Positions 56,581-64,000 of a stretch of DNA of 64,000 nt are shown piece after piece. The stretch is from Natronomonas halophila (GTDB taxonomy: Archaea > Halobacteriota > Halobacteria > Halobacteriales > Haloarculaceae): positions 1,426,001-1,490,000 of the forward strand of contig NZ_CP058334.1 in assembly GCF_013391085.1 (NCBI RefSeq), written 5' to 3'. Both the position numbers and the translations under genes were made by a program. The notes beneath the pieces are model-generated. The model worked only from the letters and a program-made list of their open reading frames with translations, made no database searches and was not told where the DNA came from. Within the stretch, counting starts at the first letter, position 1. Every line of letters starts with the position of its first letter.

Positions 56581-59445
56581 CTACTCGGGCGAGGTAAGGG
56601 GCACGTCGTTTTCCTCGAACAGCGTGGCGAAGACCTTGCGCTGGACCGCCCGGATGTGCTGGTAGAACGCCGTCGGTGAGACCCCGAGCGTCTCGGCGAC
56701 GTCCTCGCCGGTGCTCTCCCGCGGGGCCTCGAAGAACCCGCTGTAGTACGCCGTCTGGAGGACTTCGAGTTGGCGGTCGGTGAGGTCCTCCAGAAACCGC
56801 GAGTAGAGGTCGCGGTCGGCGGTCCGGTCCATCGTCTGCTTGCTGCGGAGTTCGACGCCCGCGAACGTCTCCCCGATAAGTCGCGTGATGTTCCGGACGT
56901 CGATGCGCTCCGGGATGTCGATGACGAGCCTCGTCTCGGTGGGCGAGGCCGTCGCCTCGCGGACGATGGCCCCGTGGTCGGCCAACTCCGAGGCGAGGAA
57001 GGGCCGGGTGAGTCGCAATCGGAGGACGCCGCCGTCGACGTCGGCACTGATTCGGCGAACCTCGTCGATGCCGACCAGTTCCGACGCGGCGTCCTCGACG
57101 GCTGCCACGTCCGTCCCCTCGACGGTGACGAAGAGGTAACTCCCCTCCGTCGTCCGCTGTAAGACCCCCTGATAGGAGAGGGTACACTCGGCGGCGTGAG
57201 CGAGACGCGAGAGGACGAAAGTCGGGTCGTCGATGCCGAACTCGACGCGGGTCATCGACGTCGTGAGCAACGCGTTGGTACGCTCGATGGCGCTGAGGGC
57301 CGCCGCGATGGTCTCGCCGAGTTCGGCCAGCACCGCCCGCGCCGTCTCGTCGAAGGCGTCCCGGGAGTCCGCATAGACCGTCAACACGCCGTAGGTGAGG
57401 TCGTTGTACACCAGCGGGATGCTCAGCACCGACAGGAAATCCCGCGTGAGCGCCTCGGAGCGCCACGACTCGTCCCGGAGGCCATCGGCGACGTTCCGCA
57501 CGAGCGTCACCTCGCCGGTCGCCGCGGTGCGGCCGGCCGGTTCCGCCTCCGCGGCATCGACCGCGAACGAGCGACTGTCGAGGTATCCCTGTTCGTCGCC
57601 GGCCCACGCTCGCGGCTCCAGCGTCTCGGTCGTCGAATCGACCGTGCCGACCCACGCGAAACGGAATCGGTCGTCGTCGGTCAGCAACTCGCAGACGGCG
57701 TGGTCGATTTCCTCGCGGGTTTCGGCCTGTACGACCGCCTGGTCGATTTCACGTATCGTCTCGTTGATGCGGTTCAGCGCCGTGAGTTCCTCGTTTTTCC
57801 GCTGGAGGGTGAGGTCCTGTTCGCGGAGTCGCGATTCCCGGGCGACACGGTCGAGGGCCGCCTCGGCGGTCGCCGCCAGCAGGTCGGCGAGTTCCCGCGT
57901 CACCTCGTCGAAGGCGCCGACCGAATCCGACCCGGCGACGAAGACGCCGTGGTCCCCGAGCGGGATGAAGGTCGTCCGCCTGAGTCGGGTCGCCCGGTTG
58001 TCGAGGCGGTCGGCCGCGTGGACGTCCTCGAAGAACAGCGACTCGTTGTCGACGAAACTCCGGCCGACGAGCGTCTCGCCGTCGGCGTGAACCGTCGGCA
58101 ACGGCCCGTGCAGGTCCGCCATCGCCGGGGAGTGGGCCGCGGCCGCCAGTTCGTTTTCGTCCGCATCGAACAGATAAACGGCACTCGCCTCCAAGTCGAG
58201 GACGCTGGCGGCGTCCGAGACGACCTGCTGGGCGATTTCGCTGTGGGTTTCGGCGTAGAGGAACGCCCGTGCGGTCTCCTGGAGGGTCGCCAGCGCCTCC
58301 TCGCGCTGTTTGCGTTTCGTGATATCACGACAGCTATACAGCAGCGTCCCGCCCTGAATCGAGACTTCGCGAACGTTGACCAACAGGGTGTGTTCGCGGC
58401 CCGCCTTGTCCGTCGCAGTACACTCGATGTTCTTGAGGACGCCCGTCTCGGCGAGTTCCTCGCGGTCGAAGAGGTCCTCGCCGAGGAGTTCGTCGATGGT
58501 TCCCTGCCGTCGGATTTCCTCGGCGGTGTAGCCGAAGATGAAGTGGACGTTCGGGCAGATGTAGGTGTACTCCCCGTCCTCGTCGGTGATGAGGACGGTG
58601 TCGGTCATGTTGTTGAGCGTGACCCGATGGAGTTCCTCGGAGCGTCTGAGGTCCCGCTCGAGTTCGACCCGGTCGGTGATGTCGACGCCCTCGACGACGA
58701 TGGAAGCGAGGGTGCCGCGGTCGTTCTCGACCGGCCGAACCGAGAGGTCGATGACCCGCTGGTCGTCGACGTGCGGCGGTTGGGAGACGATAGCGTTCGC
58801 GAACGAACCGTCGAGGGCCGTCTCGACCAGTCGCCGCACGTCGCGGCGAACCGGGTCGGCGTGGGCCCACCACGGGAGCGTCCAGAACGGTTGGCCGACG
58901 AGCGCGTCGACGGTCACGTCGGTCATCTCGCGGGCCGTCCGGTTCGCCCGGACGAGCGCCCCCTCGGTGTCCAGTACCCACGTCGCCGTCCGCGTGTCGT
59001 CGAACACCGCGTCGAACTGTCGGGCCCGCTCCTGTCGAACCGAGGCCTGCCGTGCAGTCGCCATCGCGCGTTCGGTTCGCGCCAGCAACTCATCGACCGC
59101 CGAATCGACCGGCCCATCCATCACGGCGTAATCGGTTGCGCCCGCGCCGATAGCCTCGCTGGCGACTGATTCATTGCCTGTATCGGTAGCGAGCACCACC
59201 GGTAGCGTCGTCGTCTCCTCACGAATCGTCGCCACGAGGTCGACGCCGCTGGTCTCTCCGAGAGCGTAGTCAGTGACCACACAATCGACGGCGCCGCGGT
59301 CGACCGCGTCGAGGGCTTCCGTCGGTGTCTCGACCGTCCGCACGGACGCCCCAGTGGCCTCGACCACCTCGGCGAACGGCGCGAGCCAGTCGGCCGTCCC
59401 GACGGCAACGAGGTGGGCAGAATCGAGCGGCGACCCCCCGGACAT
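56581..59445 (-). CDS. Large REC-like/PAS/GAF/HTH_10 sensor-regulator
   Basis: A 954-residue soluble signalling protein of the bacterio-opsin-activator class. Domains in order: a receiver-like domain (residues about 10-125, VDCVVTDYALGETSGVDLVATI), PAS (about 145-280), PAS (about 285-410, TVLITDEDGEYTYICPNVHFIFGYTAEEI), GAF (about 415-570), a second GAF (about 595-745), the Bat-type linker, and HTH_10 near 890-940 (LEDLTDRQLEVLQTAYYSGFFEAPRESTGEDVAETLGVSPTAFYQHIRAV). There is no kinase domain, so it senses and binds DNA in one chain. The signal is unknown. The ATG at 59445 is chosen within the longer frame. Confidence 0.88.
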   Translation of the reverse strand: MSGGSPLDSAHLVAVGTADWLAPFAEVVEATGASVRTVETPTEALDAVDRGAVDCVVTDYALGETSGVDLVATIREETTTLPVVLATDTGNESVASEAIGAGATDYAVMDGPVDSAVDELLARTERAMATARQASVRQERARQFDAVFDDTRTATWVLDTEGALVRANRTAREMTDVTVDALVGQPFWTLPWWAHADPVRRDVRRLVETALDGSFANAIVSQPPHVDDQRVIDLSVRPVENDRGTLASIVVEGVDITDRVELERDLRRSEELHRVTLNNMTDTVLITDEDGEYTYICPNVHFIFGYTAEEIRRQGTIDELLGEDLFDREELAETGVLKNIECTATDKAGREHTLLVNVREVSIQGGTLLYSCRDITKRKQREEALATLQETARAFLYAETHSEIAQQVVSDAASVLDLEASAVYLFDADENELAAAAHSPAMADLHGPLPTVHADGETLVGRSFVDNESLFFEDVHAADRLDNRATRLRRTTFIPLGDHGVFVAGSDSVGAFDEVTRELADLLAATAEAALDRVARESRLREQDLTLQRKNEELTALNRINETIREIDQAVVQAETREEIDHAVCELLTDDDRFRFAWVGTVDSTTETLEPRAWAGDEQGYLDSRSFAVDAAEAEPAGRTAATGEVTLVRNVADGLRDESWRSEALTRDFLSVLSIPLVYNDLTYGVLTVYADSRDAFDETARAVLAELGETIAAALSAIERTNALLTTSMTRVEFGIDDPTFVLSRLAHAAECTLSYQGVLQRTTEGSYLFVTVEGTDVAAVEDAASELVGIDEVRRISADVDGGVLRLRLTRPFLASELADHGAIVREATASPTETRLVIDIPERIDVRNITRLIGETFAGVELRSKQTMDRTADRDLYSRFLEDLTDRQLEVLQTAYYSGFFEAPRESTGEDVAETLGVSPTAFYQHIRAVQRKVFATLFEENDVPLTSPE

Positions 59446-59637
59446 CAGTCGACCGCCCCGTTGGGGTGTGGCGGAGCCGAAACGTCGATGTGCGGCCGGC
59501 ACGGTCGGCGCTGTCGCAAATCGGGGGTGGAATCAGGAGCCGGAGTCATGGATGGTTCAGTATCAAACCCTCCGGCGATAAAGGCGTTCGGCCGGCGGCC
59601 GGATGCGTCGCTCGAAGCGTGAGCGACGAAAGAAGTA

Positions 59638-59710
59638 CGCCGCCGCCAGGTCTCGAACCTGGGACAACCTGGGTAACAACCAGGTGCTCTACCAACTGAG
59701 CTACGGCGGC
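59638..59710 (-). tRNA. tRNA-Asn(GTT)
   Basis: Acceptor GCCGCCG/CGGCGGC pairs fully. D-arm GCTC...GAGC, anticodon stem CCTGG/CCAGG with loop TTGTTAC (anticodon GTT), and T-arm CCAGG TTCGAGA CCTGG. No intron and no encoded CCA. The CCA-adding enzyme gene lies just beyond on the other strand. Confidence 0.93.
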
Positions 59711-59804
59711 ACGACGCAACTGAACATACTGCGATTCGACAAATAGGGCTTTCGCTTCAGCGCGGCATCGACACGCTTTACCACCCAACAGCGCAACGGT
59801 CGAT

Positions 59805-61151
59805 ATGTCCTTCGAGTCGGTCGTCGAGGCAGTACGCGACCGGGTCGTCCCCGACGACGAGGAACGCGAGCAACTGGAGGCCGTCGTCGCAGAACTGACG
59901 GACCGCGCCGAGGCCGCCATCGCCGAGTTGCCCGTCGAGGCCGACACCCGACTGGTCGGCTCGACCGCACGCGGGACGTGGCTCGCCGGTGACCGCGACG
60001 TCGACCTCTTCGTCCGTTTTTCACCGGACCTGCCCCGCGAGCAACTGGAAGAGTACGGGCTGGAAATCGGCCACGCGGTGCTGCCGGACGGCCACGAGGA
60101 ATACGCCGAACACCCCTACGTCAAGGGCCAGTACCGCGGCTTCGACGTCGACTGTGTCCCCTGCTACGCCGTCGAGAGCGCGACCGACATCCGGTCGGCG
60201 GTCGACCGGACGCCGTTTCACACCGCGTATCTGGAGGGCCAAATCGAGCCGCTGGCCGACGACGTCCGACTGGCGAAGGCGTTTCTGACCGGCATCGGCG
60301 CCTACGGCAGCGACCTGCGGACCAAGGGCTTCTCGGGCTTTCTGACCGAACTTCTCGTCCTCGAATACGGCGGCTTCCGCGAGTTCGTCGAGGCCGCCGC
60401 CGACTGGCATCCGCCAATCGAGTTCGACCCCGAGGACCACGCCGAGAAATCGTTCGAGGACCCGCTTGTCGTCATCGACCCCACCGACCCCGAGCGCAAC
60501 GTAGCGGCCGTCTGCTCGGCCCGAAACGTCGCCCGCGTGGTTCACTACGCCCGCGAGTTGCTCGACGACCCGCAAGTCGAGTCCTTCGAGGCGAGCGAGC
60601 CGGCCCCGCTGTCGGCCGAGGACGTTCGCGAACGCCTCGAAGAGCGCGGGACGACACCAGTCGCGCTCCGATTTTCGGCGCCGGATATCGTCGAGGACCA
60701 ACTGTACCCCCAACTCGACAAGTCGCTGGCTGGCATCGAGGGCGCCCTAGAGCGGGCGGGCTTTGCGCCCCTTCGAAGCGCCCGCTTTGCCGACGACTCG
60801 GCCGTCCTGCTGGTGGAGTGTTCCGTTTCCGAACTGCCCAGCGTCGCCCGACACGACGGCCCGCCGGTCGGCGTTCGGAGCCACGCCGAAGGGTTCTACG
60901 AGGCCTACGCCGACGACGCCGACGTTTCGGGGCCGTTCATCGACGAGGACGGTCGCTACGTGGTCGAGCGCCCGCGCGAGGCCCGCACGCCCGGGGAACT
61001 GCTCGAAGCCCGACTCTTCGAGGTGTCGCTCGGCCCGCACGTCGAGTCGGCGCTGGAGGCCGACTACGACGTGCTGGTCGGTGAGGAGGTGGGTGCGCTA
61101 GCCGAGGAGTTCGGCATCGAGTTGGCGCGGTACTTCGAGCCGCGGCCCTGA
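59805..61151 (+). CDS. cca: CCA tRNA nucleotidyltransferase (archaeal class I)
   Basis: A 448-residue enzyme adding CCA to tRNA 3' ends. The nucleotidyltransferase motif GSTARGTWLAGDRDVDLFVRF starts near residue 52 with the catalytic Asp pair; YRGFDVDCVPCYAV holds the third Asp. LAKAFLTGIGAYGSDLRTKGFSGFLTELLVL is the archaeal signature helix, and DPTDPERNVAAVCS follows. The tRNA genes here encode no CCA, which fits. Length matches the family. Confidence 0.96.
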   Translation: MSFESVVEAVRDRVVPDDEEREQLEAVVAELTDRAEAAIAELPVEADTRLVGSTARGTWLAGDRDVDLFVRFSPDLPREQLEEYGLEIGHAVLPDGHEEYAEHPYVKGQYRGFDVDCVPCYAVESATDIRSAVDRTPFHTAYLEGQIEPLADDVRLAKAFLTGIGAYGSDLRTKGFSGFLTELLVLEYGGFREFVEAAADWHPPIEFDPEDHAEKSFEDPLVVIDPTDPERNVAAVCSARNVARVVHYARELLDDPQVESFEASEPAPLSAEDVRERLEERGTTPVALRFSAPDIVEDQLYPQLDKSLAGIEGALERAGFAPLRSARFADDSAVLLVECSVSELPSVARHDGPPVGVRSHAEGFYEAYADDADVSGPFIDEDGRYVVERPREARTPGELLEARLFEVSLGPHVESALEADYDVLVGEEVGALAEEFGIELARYFEPRP

Positions 61152-61644
61152 CCGTTCGACTTCGTGTCGGCCGCGTTCGTTTATAATACGAGCGGGGCGA
61201 TTCTCCGACTACAAACAGCTGGAAAGCCCCAGATCAGAAGGGGCGCCGAGGCGACCACTCGCCCTCGATTATGTAAATTTATAAATGGCGCGCGCTGGCC
61301 GACCGCCGCGAACGTCCCCGTGAGCGGCGGTCGGACGACACCGTGCGAGGGGTAGCGAGGGTCGGAGCGACCATAGGGAGCGGGACCCTCGGATTTCGAA
61401 CGGGGAGCGAAGCGACCCGTGAGGGACGACCGAGCGAAGCGAGGGAGTCGGCTGGGGAGGGGTGTGGCTGCGGTTGCGGTCCCGTGGCGGAATCGAAGGG
61501 CGAGGGCGGCTGGCGCTTGCGTGGTCGTCTGAGCGGGCTCTATTCGACGCAACTACGTCCGTCGAATATCCCGCTCAGCGACCGCCAGCCGACCGAGGGC
61601 TTCGCAAGCGACGAAAAGTCGAAGCACCACATACCCACAAGCAC
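61152..61644. other. Non-coding stretch with promoter and hairpin
   Basis: A TATA-like TTTATAATAC at about 61180-61189 is followed by a hairpin GCCCC(61226-61230)/GGGGC(61240-61244), without an accompanying frame. The segment 61330-61460 consists of short palindromic GAGCG/CGAAGCGAG elements. Plus- and minus-strand frames across it lack family features. Confidence 0.45.
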
Positions 61645-62649
61645 CTACAGGTCGTGGGCGTCGCGCGCGTCGTCGATTACGCGTTTGGATTTCGACATCA
61701 CGTCGCCGTCCGGCGCTATCGGTTCGCGACCGTCGAAGACCTCGTGGACCATACCGACCGAATCGGCCAGCGCGTCGAGGCCGTAGCCGCCTTCGAGGAC
61801 GAACGCCAGCGCCGCGTCGAGGTCGTCGCTTATCTCGCGGACCCGTTTGGTCAGGTGGCCGTACCCCTCCGTCGAGACGCGCATCCGCGAGATGGGGTCG
61901 TGTTCGTGGGCGTCGAACCCCGCGCTGATGATGAAGAGGTCGGGGTCGAACCGCTCCAGAGCGGGTTCGAGCAGGCGGTCGACGGCGGCAGTGTACTCGT
62001 CGTCGCCGCTGCCACCCGGCAGCGGGAGGTTGATATTCGTCCTGCGGGCGTCGGGACCGCCCGTCTCCAGAACCTCACCGGTCCCGGGGAAGAGGCCCCG
62101 CTCGTGGATGGACATGTAGAAGACGTCCGAACGGTCGTAGAAGATGTCCTGTGTGCCGTTGCCGTGGTGGACGTCCCAGTCGAAGACCGCGACCCGGTCG
62201 ATGCCGTCGCGTTCGAGGGCCTGCTGGCTCGCGACGCCGACGTTGTTGAAGAAGCAAAAGCCCATGGCCTCGTCGTATTCGGCGTGATGGCCCGGCGGCC
62301 GGCCGATGGAGAAGGGCGTCTGCCGGCCGTCGGCGCCGTCCAGCGCCTCCTCGACGGCCCAGCACGCGAGGCCCGCGGAGGCGCGGGCGGCCTCCCACGT
62401 CGCCTCGACGGCGACGGTGTCGGCGTCCCACGTGCCGCCGCCGTCGGCGCAGAACTCCTCGACCTCGGCGACGTAGTCGGCGTCGTGGACGGCCTCGATA
62501 GCCGAGCGGTCCGCGAGGCTGCCCTCCCGGTAGGCGACCCCGTGGCGTTTCGACAGCGCGCGGCGAATCGCCCGCAGTCGGTCCGCTGTCTCGGGGTGGC
62601 GGGCGCCGGTATCGTGGTCGAGACAAGCCTCGCGGTAGCCGAACCTCAT
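61645..62649 (-). CDS. Histone deacetylase family protein
   Basis: A 334-residue zinc-dependent deacetylase-fold protein. The tandem histidines are in RPPGHHAEYDEAMGFCFFNNVGVA, the zinc ligands in VFDWDVHHGNGTQDIFY and ISAGFDAHEHDP, and the C-terminal FVLEGGYGLDALADSV is typical. The family removes acetyl groups from lysine, acetylpolyamine or acetoin. Its start overlaps the end of the histone gene (ATGA), which suggests histone or another lysine-acetylated protein as substrate. Confidence 0.92.
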   Translation of the reverse strand: MRFGYREACLDHDTGARHPETADRLRAIRRALSKRHGVAYREGSLADRSAIEAVHDADYVAEVEEFCADGGGTWDADTVAVEATWEAARASAGLACWAVEEALDGADGRQTPFSIGRPPGHHAEYDEAMGFCFFNNVGVASQQALERDGIDRVAVFDWDVHHGNGTQDIFYDRSDVFYMSIHERGLFPGTGEVLETGGPDARRTNINLPLPGGSGDDEYTAAVDRLLEPALERFDPDLFIISAGFDAHEHDPISRMRVSTEGYGHLTKRVREISDDLDAALAFVLEGGYGLDALADSVGMVHEVFDGREPIAPDGDVMSKSKRVIDDARDAHDL

Positions 62650-63083
62650 TCGAAGTACGGTTCGAGTTCGTAGTATGCCTCGATATCTTCGGCTTTGATG
62701 GTTCGCCGGTCGGCGTGGCGCGCGAGAATCGCCGCGGCCGCGGCCACGGTGTCCGCGTAGGATTCGAGTTCGCCCGCAAGCGCGATGCGGGCGTCCATCG
62801 AAACCCGATAGCGGTCGTCGATATCGAGGCGAGCGATACGGTCGATAGGCGCGACCGGCAGTTCGAGGAGGTCCTTGTCGACGACCGGAGCGTCGAAATC
62901 CTCGGCCATCAGGGTCTTACGGCCGTCTTCCGTTGCGCGTTCGGCCCCGTCGGTGGCCAGCTCGGCCCCTCGCTCTTGAATCCGACGAGCGAGTTCTTCG
63001 GCAGCCTCGGCACTAACGCGCAACTGCCCCGCATTCCGACGGATGATCGTGTCCACCGGGGCGAACGGTAACTCGACGCTCAT
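62646..63083 (-). CDS. Archaeal doublet histone
   Basis: A 145-residue acidic protein made of two histone folds. The first (residues about 1-67) reads LPFAPVDTIIRRNAGQLRVSAEAAEELARRIQERG and KTLMAEDFDA. The second (about 73-145) reads LPVAPIDRIARLDIDDRYRVSMDARIALAGELE and RRTIKAEDIEAYYE. Fused histone doublets are typical of haloarchaea. The start at 63083 (MSVELPFAPV) is preferred over a longer frame. It is co-translated with the deacetylase. Confidence 0.93.
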   Translation of the reverse strand: MSVELPFAPVDTIIRRNAGQLRVSAEAAEELARRIQERGAELATDGAERATEDGRKTLMAEDFDAPVVDKDLLELPVAPIDRIARLDIDDRYRVSMDARIALAGELESYADTVAAAAAILARHADRRTIKAEDIEAYYELEPYFE

Positions 63084-63278
63084 ACCCAACACCCGGGCCG
63101 AATTCGCCTTAATCTTTGCGAGGCTTCGGCATGCTTGCCGCCTGTTGAACACCGGTCGCACGCCCGACCCGGCAAAACGGGCGTCGATTCGCGCGTGTGT
63201 CGCCGGTCAGGGTGCCTTTTGCCTGTAGTGGGCGCCTAAAAGACCGGGCGGCCCCAAGCCACGACAACGAGGCTTCTC

Positions 63279-64000
63279 ATGCTCGGAATCGAACTCACGC
63301 CGGAACACCCGGTCGACCGCATCGGCAATCTGGGCGCGGCCGCCGAAGCCGCCGGCTTCGACACCGTCTTCGCGTCCTGCCATTACAACAATCGCGACCC
63401 CTTCCTCGCCTTGGACCGGGTTGCCCGCCGCACTGACGACGTCCGGGTCGGTCCCGGCGTCGCCAACCCCTACGAGACCCACCCCGTCACGCTCGCCTCC
63501 CGCGTCGCGACGCTGGACGAGGCCTCCGGGGGCCGGGCCATCTTCGGTATCGGCGCCGGCGACAAGTCCACGCTGAACAACCTCGGATTCGACCACGAGC
63601 GGCCGCTCCGGCGCGTTCTGGAGACGTTCAAGGTCACAAACGACCTCTTCGCGGGCGAGCGCGTCGACCACGACGGCACGTTCGTCGCCCGCGATGCCGG
63701 ACTCAACTACGACGAGGCGGTCGGCGAAATCCCGACCTATGTCGGCGCGCAGGGCCCACACATGATTCGGATGGCCGCCAAACACGCCGACGGCGTCCTC
63801 TTGAACGGTTCCCACCCCCGCGATTTCGAGTGGGCCGCCGAACAGGTCGAGAAGGGTCTCGCCGAGCGACTGGACAGTCGTGGCGACTTCGACTTCGCCG
63901 CCTACGCCTCGGTGTCGGTCGCCGAGGACGCAGAGGCCGCGCGCGCGGCCGCCAGACCGCCCGTCGCCTTCATCGCGGGCGGTGCCGCCCCACCCGTCCT
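63279..64000 (+). CDS. mer: Mer-like F420-dependent 5,10-methylenetetrahydromethanopterin reductase, partial
   Basis: 240 residues are visible before the window ends. The luciferase-like fold starts MLGIELTPEHPVDRIGNLGAAAEAAGFDTVFASCHYNNRDPF, then GPGVANPYETHPVTLASRVATLDEASGGRAIFGIGAGDKSTL and PTYVGAQGPHMIRMAAKHADGVLLNGSHP. This matches archaeal Mer-type enzymes (haloarchaea use F420 or NADPH in C1 folate metabolism). A CGCCTAAAAG element near 63230-63239 is the probable promoter. Completion is needed to separate Mer from other F420 oxidoreductases. Confidence 0.85.
   Translation, partial: MLGIELTPEHPVDRIGNLGAAAEAAGFDTVFASCHYNNRDPFLALDRVARRTDDVRVGPGVANPYETHPVTLASRVATLDEASGGRAIFGIGAGDKSTLNNLGFDHERPLRRVLETFKVTNDLFAGERVDHDGTFVARDAGLNYDEAVGEIPTYVGAQGPHMIRMAAKHADGVLLNGSHPRDFEWAAEQVEKGLAERLDSRGDFDFAAYASVSVAEDAEAARAAARPPVAFIAGGAAPPV

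Noticed and set aside
57196..59169. Long plus-strand frame opposite the sensor-regulator gene
   Set aside because: Antisense shadow of a protein with PAS, GAF and HTH_10 domains.
59638..59710. tRNA-Asn with a mispaired acceptor
   Set aside because: On recount the 3' strand reads CGGCGGC and pairs perfectly; the gene is intact.

Overview
The window is chromosomal DNA of a haloarchaeon (Halobacteria). The coding sequence is GC-rich and the proteins are strongly acidic. Promoters are archaeal TATA type with many leaderless starts. Bacterio-opsin-activator (HTH_10) regulators, twin-arginine lipoproteins, a doublet histone, an archaeal CCA-adding enzyme and an F420-dependent Mer are all present. 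I count about 65 protein genes and two tRNA genes (Ile-CAT and Asn-GTT). No CRISPR array, intact transposase or rRNA was seen.

Layout. 1-3.4 kb: a partial gene, a regulator-like gene, a zinc-ribbon peptide, NAD synthase and a non-coding stretch. 3.4-10.5 kb: lipid metabolism (acyl-CoA dehydrogenase, two SCP2-like proteins, acyl-CoA ligase), an HTH_10 regulator and a three-repeat surface protein. 10.6-24 kb and 26-47.7 kb: anaerobic respiration. This part holds the nitrous oxide reductase cluster nosZ-(nosB-like)-nosD-nosF-nosY, two cysteine-containing NarO/DmsR-type regulators, NnrS/CcoN-like membrane proteins, six DUF2249 genes (one with four modules), and an AhbD-like/PaaB-like/AhbC-like radical SAM set. 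It also holds an Fe-S/NrfD module, Mrp and MIP18-like Fe-S assembly proteins, a CGCGG-type candidate RiPP, and small molybdopterin and TusA-like proteins. 48.6-54.9 kb: tRNA-Ile, a Tat-exported DyP-like/copper-amine-oxidase-like pair, an iron alcohol dehydrogenase and a secreted metalloprotease. 55-64 kb: glutamate dehydrogenase, a large PAS/GAF sensor-regulator, tRNA-Asn, CCA transferase, an overlapping histone/histone-deacetylase pair and the start of mer.

The main result is a regulon read directly from the sequence. A dyad CGAA-N4-TTCG, exact or with one mismatch, occurs 17 times in front of anaerobic genes. At nine of eleven leaderless genes its centre lies 43.5-44.5 bp upstream of the start codon. 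The site links nosZ, the radical SAM pair, the DUF2249 proteins, the Fe-S/NrfD operon, a MIP18-like protein and several unknown proteins. It is the type of motif I recall for NarO in Haloferax denitrification. The spacing also fixed several start codons and exposed a 55-residue small gene at 26270. A second dyad, TCCCA-N5-TGGGA, sits exactly 50 bp upstream of both the regulator gene at 33532 and the CGCGG candidate RiPP gene at 37304. Nitrite and nitric oxide reductase genes are not in this window.
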